DNA of 49,944 nucleotides from an uncultured Flavobacteriaceae bacterium (GCA_905479625.1 CAJQNF010000019.1:1-49944), one strand, 5' to 3'. Shown: positions 1 to 11,329, counted from the first letter of the stretch. Notes: generated by a model from the sequence alone, not told the origin. Numbers and translations: made by a program.

Positions 1-30
1 AAAAAACCTGACAGAAAGATCTATCAGGTT
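1..30 (-). terminator. Hairpin with T-run on the minus strand at the left edge
   Basis: AACCTGA (5-11) pairs with TCAGGTT (24-30). Read leftward, the stem is followed by six T residues, as in an intrinsic terminator or attenuator. On the plus strand no T-run follows. It could end a short leftward transcript starting near 70, where a TATTTTTG box lies at 83-76 on the minus strand. The target gene, if any, is outside the window. Confidence 0.4.
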
Positions 31-360
31 AAATTAGTTTCAAAACTTTTCCCCCGAGCATTTTGAAACGCAAAACAAAAATACAATTATTATTATTATT
101 ATGTACAATTTACACAATAAAAATGTTTAATAATTTCTAAAATATAATAGAGGATAATTAAACAGGTTATTTTACAGGTATTTAGCAGTGTTCCTATTGT
201 AATAGATATATTGAATTAAAAAATTTCATTAATCGACTAAGTTTAAGACATATAAAAACTTAATTTCAACCTAAATGATATACATAGCTTTACTGGCCTT
301 AAATGCATCTATTGTAACTAGTTATACTTTTTGTATTTTTATGCTTTAGGATAACCCATT
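31..360. other. AT-rich intergenic stretch
   Basis: No gene of normal size is visible here. The stretch is very AT-rich and contains a short ATT triplet run near 87-100. A ten-codon minus-strand ORF (61 to 29) sits between a possible TAnnTTTG box and the edge hairpin. The right end holds the likely promoter of the HTH gene. Confidence 0.6.
312..341 (+). promoter_or_regulatory. Candidate Bacteroidota promoter of the HTH gene
   Basis: TTG at 312-314, a 19-nt spacer, then TATTTTTA at 334-341. This is seven of eight positions of the TAnnTTTG -7 element with the favoured spacing. Transcription would start near 348, giving a very short leader before the ATG at 361. Confidence 0.45.
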
Positions 361-1233
361 ATGAAACAATATTTTTCAATTGGCGCTTTATTGATCGACT
401 ATCGTCATGACCGTGATTTGTCACAACTAGACTTGTCATCATTGATCAATGTTGACATCAGAACGATTCAACGCTGGGAGAAAGACATTACATTGATCAA
501 ACCTGACAAGGAAAAAGAAATTGCTGAAGCTACCCTGCTCCCCTACCAACTGATCAGGAATTTAAACGCGGCGGTGCCTATCCCTACTTATTATGATTTT
601 AGAATCAGAAAGTATGCGCTCACAGAATTAAACAATGATTTACCTGATGCAAGGTGGCTTACAGATCGAGTTAAGGAATTCTCCAAAAGAATACGAACTA
701 TAGAATTGAAAACTGATATAGAGGTATTAAGAAAGGATCTGTTGTTGCAAAAAAATAATGAAGAACCCATTTCAAGAAATTTATTATCGAGAGCCATAGA
801 CATGCTGCCTGAGCTCAATCTTATTATTACGGATGATTTTGGCAATTATTCAGGACATTGTATCACTTTGCCTTTAAGTCTTGAGGCTTATAAACTGTTA
901 AAGAATCGAGAAATGTCTGATAAGGATATCAATGTATCACATCTGGCCAACTATAAAACGATGGACAAGCCCATCTTCTTTAATTATGATATTACGGCTG
1001 ACTGCAACGCCAACGTGTTTTATCTGGCCCATCAATACCTGAGTTTTTTTAAAGGACTTACTGCTCCTTATGAATATTGCTCGCACACCATGAGATATGA
1101 TTCTTATAAAATCAATGAACAACTTGGTTTACAATTGCTTTGGGAAAATCCAATTCAACGAGATGGTTTAGGCTTGGAATACCACCCGCGATTTTATGCT
1201 GGGAACTTCAATAGCTATTTTGCCCAGCAGTAG
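361..1233 (+). CDS. Helix-turn-helix (XRE-like) protein with a larger C-terminal domain
   Basis: Residues about 5-60 look like a lambda-repressor type helix-turn-helix: an LLIDYRHDRDLSQLDLS helix, then INVDIRTIQRWEK as turn and recognition helix. This suggests sequence-specific DNA binding. The remaining 230 residues, from about residue 145 on, contain a DDFGNYSGH stretch followed by LPLSLEAYKLL. That is loosely reminiscent of the sensor or GNAT-like domains attached to HTH modules in flavobacteria, but I cannot assign a family. No signal peptide or membrane segment is visible, so the protein should be cytoplasmic. It is a single gene convergent with the aminotransferase at 1273. Target and ligand are unknown. 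The HTH call is fairly firm; the C-terminal role is open. Confidence 0.7.
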   Translation: MKQYFSIGALLIDYRHDRDLSQLDLSSLINVDIRTIQRWEKDITLIKPDKEKEIAEATLLPYQLIRNLNAAVPIPTYYDFRIRKYALTELNNDLPDARWLTDRVKEFSKRIRTIELKTDIEVLRKDLLLQKNNEEPISRNLLSRAIDMLPELNLIITDDFGNYSGHCITLPLSLEAYKLLKNREMSDKDINVSHLANYKTMDKPIFFNYDITADCNANVFYLAHQYLSFFKGLTAPYEYCSHTMRYDSYKINEQLGLQLLWENPIQRDGLGLEYHPRFYAGNFNSYFAQQ

Positions 1234-1272
1234 GACATCGTAAGTTTTTCAAGTGTAGGTGAAGCTTTTCAT

Positions 1273-2385
1273 CTAAGTCATGACTTTCTTCAAGGCTGTT
1301 GTAAATTGTTGCATTTCTTCCATGGTCCCTGTGCTAATTCTTGCCCAATCATACATAGGAGGAAATGGCCTTCCTATCAAAACATTTTCTTTTTTCATGG
1401 AATCCATTAGATCCGAAATAGGTCTTCCAGATTTAAAAAACACAAAATTAGTATGTGATCTGATAAAAGGCAAATCTAATTCGTCAAGCGTTTTATAAAT
1501 CATATTTTTTGCTTCCATGTTTTTAGCAACAGAAAACTTATAAAATTCTTCATCTTTTAAAGCTTCCTGAGCCGCAGCAATGGCAAGTACATTGGTATTG
1601 GCCATCACAGCTGATTTTAATTTTCTTGCAATTTCCGGTTTTGCAATTAAATAGCCTACCCTCAACCCTGCAAGCCCATAGGCCTTGGAAAAAGTTTTGG
1701 AAACAATAATATTTCTTCCCTTTTTAACCAATTCAACCATCGAGGGATAATCAGGTTCTGTGATAAAATCAAAATAAGCTTCATCACTAAAGATCATTGC
1801 TTTTTGATCATGAGTAGTGCAAAAATCCTTCAGCTTGTTCCCATCCAAAATGGTTCCTGTCGGATTATTGGGATTGCAAATAAATACCAACCCTGTTTTA
1901 CTGTTTATTTTAGCTGACATGGCGTCAAGATCGTGATCCAATTGATCATTAACAGGTACACGATGCACTTTTGCCCCAAAATTCTCAGCATATCGCAAAA
2001 GCGCTTGAAAGGTTGGATCTGCTGCAATAATTTCACGACCATTCATTCCATAGATCAGTCCGGCAGCCTTTAATCCTTCTGTGGATCCTCCTGTTACCAC
2101 CACATGGTCCTTATCAACGCCTTCCTTTTTGGCAATAGCCATAACCAGGTCTGACAAGACTCTAAAAGGGTAACGACAGGTCATATCAAAATTCTCAGTA
2201 AGAATCTTTTGAATATTAGTAGAAGGACTATATGGGTTTTCATTGGCGTTCAGTTGTATCGGACCTCCGGATACCATCTTTCTAGTTGTAATTTCTGAGG
2301 CGATGGAATCAATTCCACCCAGAAAAATCAATCCGCTCGAAAGCCCGGCGGTTCTTAGCCAATTTCGTCTGTTAATATGGTTCAT
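1273..2385 (-). CDS. Tat-exported PLP-dependent aminotransferase, HisC-like (fold type I)
   Basis: Class I/II aminotransferase related to histidinol-phosphate aminotransferase. NPNNPTG at 171-177, DEAY at 201-204 and the Schiff-base lysine K234 in FSKAYGLAGLR are all present, so the enzyme should be active. It opens with NRRNWLRTAG followed by a hydrophobic stretch to about residue 28, a plausible twin-arginine signal peptide. This implies folding with PLP in the cytoplasm and export to the periplasm by the Tat system; a tatC gene lies at 43064. No other his genes are adjacent, so a role in histidine synthesis is unlikely. The amino-acid substrate is unknown. It is convergent with the HTH gene. 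The family call is strong; the export call rests on the N-terminal motif alone. Confidence 0.85.
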   Translation of the reverse strand: MNHINRRNWLRTAGLSSGLIFLGGIDSIASEITTRKMVSGGPIQLNANENPYSPSTNIQKILTENFDMTCRYPFRVLSDLVMAIAKKEGVDKDHVVVTGGSTEGLKAAGLIYGMNGREIIAADPTFQALLRYAENFGAKVHRVPVNDQLDHDLDAMSAKINSKTGLVFICNPNNPTGTILDGNKLKDFCTTHDQKAMIFSDEAYFDFITEPDYPSMVELVKKGRNIIVSKTFSKAYGLAGLRVGYLIAKPEIARKLKSAVMANTNVLAIAAAQEALKDEEFYKFSVAKNMEAKNMIYKTLDELDLPFIRSHTNFVFFKSGRPISDLMDSMKKENVLIGRPFPPMYDWARISTGTMEEMQQFTTALKKVMT

Positions 2386-2454
2386 AGGTTTGGATTTATT
2401 TTTAAATATACAAATAAATGCCTACACCCTTCTAAAAGAGACCCTTACTATCAG

Positions 2455-2490
2455 TAAAAACAAAAAGAGCCGGTATCTTCATACCGGCTC
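2455..2490 (-). terminator. Rho-independent terminator of the 44-residue ORF
   Basis: GAGCCGGTAT (2467-2476) and ATACCGGCTC (2481-2490) form a perfect 10-bp stem with a CTTC loop. Reading leftward it is followed by CTTTTTGTTTTT, so it terminates a minus-strand transcript. The only candidate upstream gene is the small ORF at 2604-2738, about 110 nt before the stem. Confidence 0.8.
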
Positions 2491-2603
2491 AGCGAAACAA
2501 AACTTATACTCAATTCAAAATTATTGAACATATTTCAAAAGTCCATTATAATTGTTAACTGAACTTATAGTCTATATTAAGATTATATAAACTTTACATT
2601 ATA

Positions 2604-2738
2604 TCAACACTTACTCATTTCTTTTAGCTTAATCTCTTCACCTACATTCATTTTTTCACAAGTCAAATCCTTAATATAATGAGCGAACTCAATGTATTCT
2701 ACGAATTGTTTGTCAATTTGAATGATGTTGGGTTCCAT
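2604..2738 (-). CDS. Small ORF, 44 residues, unknown function
   Basis: ATG at 2738 opens a 44-codon frame ending at TGA (2604). The product begins MEPNIIQIDKQF, is mixed-charge and helical-looking, and ends KEMSKC; it has two cysteines (in LTCEKM and at the C-terminus) and no signal peptide. I do not recognise a family. Support for a real transcript comes from the strong minus-strand terminator at 2490-2455 and from the lack of any other gene in this 490-bp gap. No clear Shine-Dalgarno sequence precedes it, which is usual in this phylum. The transcript could instead be a non-coding RNA. Its promoter would be back to back with that of the beta-galactosidase gene. Confidence 0.45.
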   Translation of the reverse strand: MEPNIIQIDKQFVEYIEFAHYIKDLTCEKMNVGEEIKLKEMSKC

Positions 2739-2865
2739 AGGAGCTATTTAATAGTATTCTATAACGTTGAATATACAACATAAACTTCTATACTACATTG
2801 ATCAGGATCATTGAATTTGATGATCTGTATCGAAAATTTGTTTGTAAATTTATATTCGATTTTAA

Positions 2866-6069
<3,204 letters not shown>

Positions 6070-6091
6070 TTAATGAAATCATTGACTTAAC

Positions 6092-6130
6092 AAAAGTGTG
6101 TCTGTAGGGTTAATGATACACTTTTTCTTT
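6092..6130 (+). terminator. Likely terminator of the beta-galactosidase gene
   Basis: AAAAGTGT (6092-6099) pairs with ACACTTTT (6118-6125) across an 18-nt loop and runs into CTTTTTCTTT. It sits 23 nt after the stop codon. The loop is long, so confidence is moderate. Confidence 0.55.
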
Positions 6131-6169
6131 ATCTAATAATCTGTTACTTTTATAGAATAAAACAAAACT

Positions 6170-7099
6170 ATGAACATCGTTATCATTGGAGCAGGCGGCG
6201 TGGGAGGCTATTTTGGTGGCAAGTTAGCCTTAGCGGGATATAACACCACTTTTATCGCCAGAGGCCAAACACTTGAAAAAATCAAACAAAATGGGCTACA
6301 AGTAAAAAGTATCTTGGGAGATTTTCATACCTACCCTCAAGTCACTGACAATTTTGAAGTGATCAATAAAGCTGACCTGATATTGCTATGTGTAAAGTCC
6401 TGGCAAATAGAGGCTATGGCTAAAAAAATAAAACCATTACTTCCGTTAAACGCCACAGTGCTCCCCCTGCAAAATGGGGCGGATAATGCTGATCGTTTAT
6501 CCTTGATCCTCCCTTCTGCTCAGGTCCTGGCCGGATTGTGCAGAATCGTTAGTAAAATAGAAAGCCCTGGAGTTATTGACCATTTTGGCTATGAGCCCGA
6601 AATCGTGTTTGGAGAAGTTAACAATGAACCCAGTCTGAGGCTTGAATCAATTAAAATTGCCTTCGACAAAGCAGGTTTCAAAAATCGAGCTTCCGACAAT
6701 ATTCAAAGAGACATTTGGTTGAAGTTCTTATTTATAGCAAGTATAAGTGCCATGGGCGCCTTAACTAGGAGTGTTTTAGGCGTTATGCGAGAAGATGCCT
6801 TTATCAGGGATCAACTTATCAAAACCGCTGAGGAGATCGTGACTGTTGGAAATGCGCTGGGTATTGACATAGGTCAATCAGATATTGATACCTGTTTTCA
6901 GGTTATCGATAAAATTGATTTTGATACCACAATGTCTTTACAAAGAGACATGATGGAAGGTAAACCCAGCGAACTGGAAAACTTTAACGGATACATAGTG
7001 CATCAAGGAGACAAACTTGGTATTGACACGCCTGTTAACGACTTCATCTATTATAGTTTAAGGCCGATGGAGGAAAAAGCGCGAGGCGCTCGCAGGTGA
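6170..7099 (+). CDS. panE: 2-dehydropantoate 2-reductase (ketopantoate reductase)
   Basis: NADPH-dependent reduction of 2-dehydropantoate to pantoate in coenzyme A synthesis. The Rossmann motif GAGGVGGYFGG lies at residues 7-17, and the C-terminal helical domain carries the family RDIWLKFLF stretch with the expected catalytic lysine. Length (309) fits the ApbA/PanE family. The start is the first ATG, immediately before the Rossmann strand. The last residues, EKARGARR, are encoded by GC-richer sequence that merges into the downstream repeat at 7096, so the natural C-terminus may have been extended by the repeat. The ApbA family includes enzymes acting on other 2-oxo acids; pan neighbours are absent, so specificity is inferred. 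Confidence 0.8.
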   Translation: MNIVIIGAGGVGGYFGGKLALAGYNTTFIARGQTLEKIKQNGLQVKSILGDFHTYPQVTDNFEVINKADLILLCVKSWQIEAMAKKIKPLLPLNATVLPLQNGADNADRLSLILPSAQVLAGLCRIVSKIESPGVIDHFGYEPEIVFGEVNNEPSLRLESIKIAFDKAGFKNRASDNIQRDIWLKFLFIASISAMGALTRSVLGVMREDAFIRDQLIKTAEEIVTVGNALGIDIGQSDIDTCFQVIDKIDFDTTMSLQRDMMEGKPSELENFNGYIVHQGDKLGIDTPVNDFIYYSLRPMEEKARGARR

Positions 7100-7168
7100 A
7101 GCCCTCGCCCGTGAAGCCCTCACTTCCGAGGTGATCAGCTCCGAGATGATCAGCTCCGAGGTGATGAG
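7096..7168. repeat. Degenerate period-15 tandem repeat
   Basis: Units are GTGAAGCCCTCGCCC (7096-7110), a 20-nt variant beginning GTGAAGCCCTCAC (7111-7130), GTGATCAGCTCCGAG (7131-7145), ATGATCAGCTCCGAG (7146-7160) and a truncated GTGATGAG. The tract is clearly GC-richer than its surroundings and begins at the panE stop codon. No ORF of interest runs through it. Confidence 0.75.
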
Positions 7169-7192
7169 AAAATTGATAGTGAGTAAAATAGC

Positions 7193-7720
7193 TTATTCAT
7201 AACCCACCCCGGCCATCGGGTCAAAGATTCCAGAGAAAACCGTATCAAAACTGTTGAGCACGTTTAGGTTGGTGTTATTTCTTTTGATCAGGCCGTCTTG
7301 CCTGAGAATATACTGTTCAAGAGTACCTCGGGAGTTGTTCTGTCTCATGCCATTGTAATAGATTTCCTCAATAAAATCGGGGAAAATGATCTGCTTGATA
7401 CTCACTCTGTAACGTCCTCGTATAAAATCAATAGTTAAAAACCCTTCATAATCGTGTCGGGCATATTCGGGCATATTGTCTGCGATCAATTTATAAGTTT
7501 TTGTCTTGGTAGAGGTTCCAAACTTCATGATGTCGAGATCAGCAGTGAAATCATTGCTTTTTAACATCTTGTTCAATTCAGCCTTATCATCAAGATCATA
7601 CCATTTCTGCCAAACCAACTTATAATCAATTACATAGAAATTTCCTAAAGAATCCATCTTCTGAAATTGAGCATATCCATGTATACTGACAAACAAAAGC
7701 AAACAGCATATTTTTTTCAT
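7193..7720 (-). CDS. Small secreted protein of unknown function
   Basis: A 175-residue protein with a clear Sec signal peptide (MKKICCLLLFVSIHGYA, then Q), so it is periplasmic or secreted. The mature part has alternating strands including FLTIDFIRGRYRVSIKQI. This pattern is reminiscent of the DUF4468-type TBP-like fold common in Bacteroidota secreted proteins, but I cannot confirm it. No catalytic motif is visible. It follows the ferredoxin gene on the same strand after an 18-bp gap and could be co-transcribed with it, though a functional link is not evident. Confidence 0.65.
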   Translation of the reverse strand: MKKICCLLLFVSIHGYAQFQKMDSLGNFYVIDYKLVWQKWYDLDDKAELNKMLKSNDFTADLDIMKFGTSTKTKTYKLIADNMPEYARHDYEGFLTIDFIRGRYRVSIKQIIFPDFIEEIYYNGMRQNNSRGTLEQYILRQDGLIKRNNTNLNVLNSFDTVFSGIFDPMAGVGYE

Positions 7721-7738
7721 GAGTTGAAGTTTCGGCTT

Positions 7739-8092
7739 TTAGGATTCCTGATGTAAGAATTTCTTTTTTGACATTAGTACCTCTTCTGACTCTACATGCT
7801 CATCATCAGGTACACAACAATCTACCGGACAGACTGCTGCACATTGGGGCTCGTCGTGAAAACCGATGCATTCTGTACATTTATCCGGAATGATATAATA
7901 TACTTCATCACTTACCGGCTCTTGTTCCTGTTCCGCATTGACTTCTTTACCGTTTGGTAAAATTAAGTCGCCGCTTAATTCTGTACCATCCGCATATCTC
8001 CATTCTTCAGAAGCTTCATAGATGGCATTGTTTGGGCATTCTGGTTCACATGCACCACAATTTATACATTCGTCTGTTATAATTATTGCCAT
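7739..8092 (-). CDS. 2[4Fe-4S] ferredoxin (Allochromatium type)
   Basis: Low-potential electron carrier. The first cluster motif is C9, C12, C15, C19 (CINCGACEPECP). The second is C72, C75, C84, C88 with the extended CTECIGFHDEPQCAAVCP spacing, followed by C92 and C93. A 50-residue acidic insertion lies between the two motifs. The extended second motif is typical of the Alvin-type ferredoxins related to YfhL. Length 117, cytoplasmic. The gene is divergent from the acyl-CoA reductase with only 62 bp between the start codons, a hint of shared regulation. The redox partner is not determined by the sequence. Confidence 0.92.
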   Translation of the reverse strand: MAIIITDECINCGACEPECPNNAIYEASEEWRYADGTELSGDLILPNGKEVNAEQEQEPVSDEVYYIIPDKCTECIGFHDEPQCAAVCPVDCCVPDDEHVESEEVLMSKKKFLHQES

Positions 8093-8104
8093 TGTTTTTT
8101 TAAC

Positions 8105-8112
8105 TAAATTTG
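8105..8112 (+). promoter_or_regulatory. Candidate -7 element of the acyl-CoA reductase gene
   Basis: TAAATTTG matches TAnnTTTG fully; a TTG lies at 8086-8088, 16 nt upstream. Transcription would start near 8119, supporting the ATG at 8155 as the true start rather than the upstream in-frame TTG at 8110. Confidence 0.5.
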
Positions 8113-8117
8113 CCGGA

Positions 8118-8125
8118 CAAATATA
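8118..8125 (-). promoter_or_regulatory. Candidate -7 element of the ferredoxin gene
   Basis: TATATTTG on the minus strand (8125 to 8118) matches the consensus fully, giving a start near 8111 and a leader of about 20 nt before the ATG at 8092. No TTG is found at the ideal spacing. It faces the plus-strand element at 8105-8112, so the two promoters overlap. Confidence 0.45.
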
Positions 8126-8154
8126 ATGTATCCACCTCTATTATCCTATCACCA

Positions 8155-9213
8155 ATGACTGTTGAAAAAAGAATTGAAGCCTTTGCAAAACTTGGAGAGT
8201 TTTTATCTCAGTTTCAGCCTGAAGGCATCACAAGAAATGATGCAATAGCGATGAATGATATGTTTTTTGATCCGTTTAATATGCAGATTAAAAGAGCCTC
8301 TGAATTCAACGGTTGGTTTACCAGAGACAATGTATTGATAGCTTTTTCAAAATGGGCTAATATTCTAAATAAGAGCAACTTAAATAAATGGGTCTCATCT
8401 TACGATTTAAGTAAAGTACAAAAGAAAAAAGTCGGTGTGATCATGGCAGGCAACATTCCTTTGGTGGGGTTTCACGACTTTCTGGTTGTGCTGATTTCCG
8501 GCCATGAGCTGATCGCAAAACAATCAAGCTCTGACTCCTATTTTCTGCCACTAATAGCCAAATATCTGGAATACGTCGAGCCCGAATTCAAAGGTCAGAT
8601 TTCATTTACTGAAGAAAAACTAGCCGATTTTGATGCTGTGATCGCAACTGGAAGCAATAACACAGCAAGGTATTTTGATTATTATTTTGGAAAGTATCCC
8701 AGTATCATCAGAAGAAACAGAAATTCTGTGGCTGTTTTAACCGGTGATGAATCTCATGAGGAACTTAAACATCTGGGTGAAGATATATTCAGGTATTTTG
8801 GATTGGGATGCAGGAGCGTGTCAAAAATATTTGTACCCAGAAATTATGATTTTGACCAATTGTTCACAGCAATTTATGACTATAAAGTTGTGCTGAATTA
8901 TGATAAGTACATCAATAATTACGACTATAATAAAGCCGTATTTCTTATGAGTCAATTCAAATTACTAGAGAACGGTTTTTTAATGTTGAAAGAGGATGAA
9001 AGCTACGCTTCTCCTATAGCTACACTGTTCTTTGAATATTATGATGACGAATTGACCTTACAGCAAAGGCTTGTTGACGACAAGGAATCCATACAATGTT
9101 TAGTGGGTAAATCTGATCGGTTGAACATGATTCCTTTCGGCCAAACGCAAAACCCTCAATTATGGGATTATGCCGATGACGTCGATACCTTGTCCTTTTT
9201 AGAAAATTTATAG
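8155..9213 (+). CDS. Acyl-CoA reductase (LuxC family)
   Basis: NADPH-dependent reduction of fatty acyl-CoA or acyl-enzyme to aldehyde, the LuxC family reaction within the aldehyde dehydrogenase superfamily. The catalytic cysteine is C219 in FGLGCRSVSK. MAGNIPLVGFHDF and VIATGSNNTARYFDYYF are the nucleotide-binding parts. I chose the ATG at 8155 (352 residues); an in-frame TTG at 8110 would add 15 residues but overlaps the predicted promoter. No luxD, luxE or luciferase genes are nearby, so the role is not bioluminescence. The electron or acyl donor may involve the divergent ferredoxin, which is inference from proximity only. The physiological product is unknown. Confidence 0.88.
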   Translation: MTVEKRIEAFAKLGEFLSQFQPEGITRNDAIAMNDMFFDPFNMQIKRASEFNGWFTRDNVLIAFSKWANILNKSNLNKWVSSYDLSKVQKKKVGVIMAGNIPLVGFHDFLVVLISGHELIAKQSSSDSYFLPLIAKYLEYVEPEFKGQISFTEEKLADFDAVIATGSNNTARYFDYYFGKYPSIIRRNRNSVAVLTGDESHEELKHLGEDIFRYFGLGCRSVSKIFVPRNYDFDQLFTAIYDYKVVLNYDKYINNYDYNKAVFLMSQFKLLENGFLMLKEDESYASPIATLFFEYYDDELTLQQRLVDDKESIQCLVGKSDRLNMIPFGQTQNPQLWDYADDVDTLSFLENL

Positions 9214-9221
9214 ATTACAAC

Positions 9222-9911
9222 TTATTCGAATTTGGTATCTAATTGGATATAATCAAGAAGTTCTCTCTTAATCGAATCTTCCTTGAATCTTCCTCCAAAC
9301 TCCGAAGTCACTGTGCTACTAGCCGTATCATTTACACCTCTTGAATTCACACAAAGATGCTTGGCATCGATAATACAGGCCACATCATCTGTTCCTAAGG
9401 CTTCTTGCAAGGCTTGAACAATTTGCATATTTAGCCTTTCCTGCACCTGAGGTCTTTTGGCGTAATATTCAACGATCCTGTTCATTTTTGAAAGACCAAT
9501 AACCCTTCCTTTTGAGATGTAAGCTACATGCGCCTTCCCTACGATAGGTAACAAGTGATGCTCGCAGGTTGAATACACAGTGATATTCTTTTCAACCAGC
9601 ATCTCGCCGTATTTATAATTATTATCAAATGTTGATAACTCTGGTTTCCTTTCCGGATTCAATCCTCCAAAAATTTCCTTTACAAACATTTTTGCCACCC
9701 TTAAAGGTGTGCCTTTCAAACTGTCGTCGGTAAGGTCCATACCAAGTGTATGCAGTATATGCGAAAAATCCTTACGGATCAGTTCAATTTTATCTTGTTC
9801 TGATAATTCAAAAGCATCCTCACGTAGTGGATTCTTAGCAGATCCTGAAATATGATCATCACCCATTTCGTCAATGATTTCGTTCATTTTATCATTTTTT
9901 CCTTCAAACAT
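9222..9911 (-). CDS. folE: GTP cyclohydrolase I
   Basis: Converts GTP to 7,8-dihydroneopterin triphosphate, the first step of tetrahydrofolate and pterin synthesis. Zinc ligands C116, H119 (CEHH) and C187 (HLCVNSRGV) are present, as are the SKMNRIV and RPQVQERL signatures, making it a zinc-type FolE. Length is 229 with an acidic N-terminal extension of about 40 residues. The start could also be the internal Met at residue 9. A TATTTTTG box on the minus strand at 9939-9932 lies just upstream of the ATG. It is convergent with the acyl-CoA reductase (8-bp gap) and lies downstream of hisS on the same strand, with its own likely promoter. Confidence 0.96.
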   Translation of the reverse strand: MFEGKNDKMNEIIDEMGDDHISGSAKNPLREDAFELSEQDKIELIRKDFSHILHTLGMDLTDDSLKGTPLRVAKMFVKEIFGGLNPERKPELSTFDNNYKYGEMLVEKNITVYSTCEHHLLPIVGKAHVAYISKGRVIGLSKMNRIVEYYAKRPQVQERLNMQIVQALQEALGTDDVACIIDAKHLCVNSRGVNDTASSTVTSEFGGRFKEDSIKRELLDYIQLDTKFE

Positions 9912-9964
9912 ACTCTTTATTGTTTAATGTGCAAAAATACAATATTGCTGCGAATTAAATAATT

Positions 9965-11329
9965 TTAAAGCCTAATTAGTCGTATTAATTCTTCCTGATT
10001 ACAAGAGCTTTGTTCTCCTGTCTTCATGTTTTTCAATTTAAAGTTACCTTGCTCAATTTCCTGCTCGCCGACCAGCACAACAAAGGGAATTTTTTTGTTG
10101 TTGGCATAATTCATTTGCTTTTTTAATTTGGCTGAAGATGGATACATTTCTGTTCTCAACCCTTCACTTCTCAAAAGCTTCATTGCCTTCATGACATATT
10201 TGGCTTCTGTTTCACCGAAATTGATAAAAAGAACCTCTGGCCCAAGATTTGGTGTATTCGCAAAAAGCTCTAATTCTTCCATAACCAGATAGATACGATC
10301 CAGACCAAAAGAAATACCGACACCACTGATATCCTTTAGTCCAAAAATACCCGTAAGATCATCATATCTTCCGCCTCCGCCAATAGACCCCATTTGAACT
10401 CCATTAGCCTGAACTTCAAAGATGGCACCCGTATAATAATTCAAGCCTCTTGCCAGGGTCAGATCCAGCATTAAGGCTGAAGATTTCAAGCCTAATGCAT
10501 CAACCTGATCTATTACAAAGGTCAATTCCTCAATACCTTTTATGCCTTCCTCAGATTCAGACAGTAGTTCAGTCAATGAAGCTAGTTGTTCCTTATTACT
10601 GCCACTTAAACTAAAAAGAGGCATCAATTTTGTCAATGCGGCTTCGGCAATTTCCTTAGCTCTCATTTCTTTTAGCACTCCTTCTACTCCTATTTTATCC
10701 AACTTATCTAAAGCGACCGTAAAATCGATCAATTTATCTTTGGCGCCAATGATTTCAGCAATTCCTGATAGAATCTTTCTGTTATTGATCTTGATAACCG
10801 TATTCTTTAATCCCAATCTTGTAAACACATCGTCATAGAGTTGGACAAATTCTACTTCTTGCCACAGGCTATCGCTTCCTACAACATCAGCATCACATTG
10901 AAAGAATTCTCTGAACCGTCCTTTTTGAGGCCTGTCTGCTCTCCAAACCGGCTGAATCTGATACCTTTTAAAAGGAAACGCGATCTCGTTTTGATGTTGC
11001 ACCACATATCGGGCAAAAGGCACCGTCAAATCATACCGAAGGGCTTTTTCTGAGATCTTGGCAGTCATCTTGTTCGCATCTTTTTGCTGGTACAAAGTAT
11101 CATCCACTTTTCGTAAATAATCACCCGAATTCAGTATCTTAAAAATTAAGCGATCACCTTCTTCTCCATACTTGCCCATCAGCGTACTTGAATTCTCGAA
11201 TGACGGGGTTTCTATGGGTTCAAACCCATAGAGTTGAAACGCTTCTTTTACCGTTTCAAAAATATAGTTCCTTTTGGCTAATTCAGCAGAAGAAAAATCC
11301 CTTGTACCTTTAGGTATGCTCGGTTTCAT
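9965..11329 (-). CDS. hisS: Histidyl-tRNA synthetase
   Basis: Charges tRNA-His with histidine. It is a class II synthetase of 454 residues. Motif 2 lies around [20 protein letters not shown], the histidine-binding motif is [14 protein letters not shown], and GGGRYDDL and the motif 3 region GISFGLDRI follow. The C-terminal anticodon-binding domain starts near residue 360. [13 protein letters not shown] is the standard start for the family and supports the ATG at 11329. It is followed on the same strand by folE after 53 bp. Confidence 0.97.
   Translation of the reverse strand: MKPSIPKGTRDFSSAELAKRNYIFETVKEAFQLYGFEPIETPSFENSSTLMGKYGEEGDRLIFKILNSGDYLRKVDDTLYQQKDANKMTAKISEKALRYDLTVPFARYVVQHQNEIAFPFKRYQIQPVWRADRPQKGRFREFFQCDADVVGSDSLWQEVEFVQLYDDVFTRLGLKNTVIKINNRKILSGIAEIIGAKDKLIDFTVALDKLDKIGVEGVLKEMRAKEIAEAALTKLMPLFSLSGSNKEQLASLTELLSESEEGIKGIEELTFVIDQVDALGLKSSALMLDLTLARGLNYYTGAIFEVQANGVQMGSIGGGGRYDDLTGIFGLKDISGVGISFGLDRIYLVMEELELFANTPNLGPEVLFINFGETEAKYVMKAMKLLRSEGLRTEMYPSSAKLKKQMNYANNKKIPFVVLVGEQEIEQGNFKLKNMKTGEQSSCNQEELIRLIRL

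Noticed and set aside
1273-2385. Assignment as hisC of the histidine pathway
   Set aside because: No his neighbours, and a Tat-type signal peptide argues against a cytoplasmic biosynthetic role.
8110-8154. TTG-initiated extension of the acyl-CoA reductase
   Set aside because: Overlaps the predicted promoters, and the added 15 residues have no family support; ATG at 8155 preferred.
8155-9213. Bioluminescence (lux) locus
   Set aside because: Only the LuxC-like reductase is present; no luxA, luxB, luxD or luxE.
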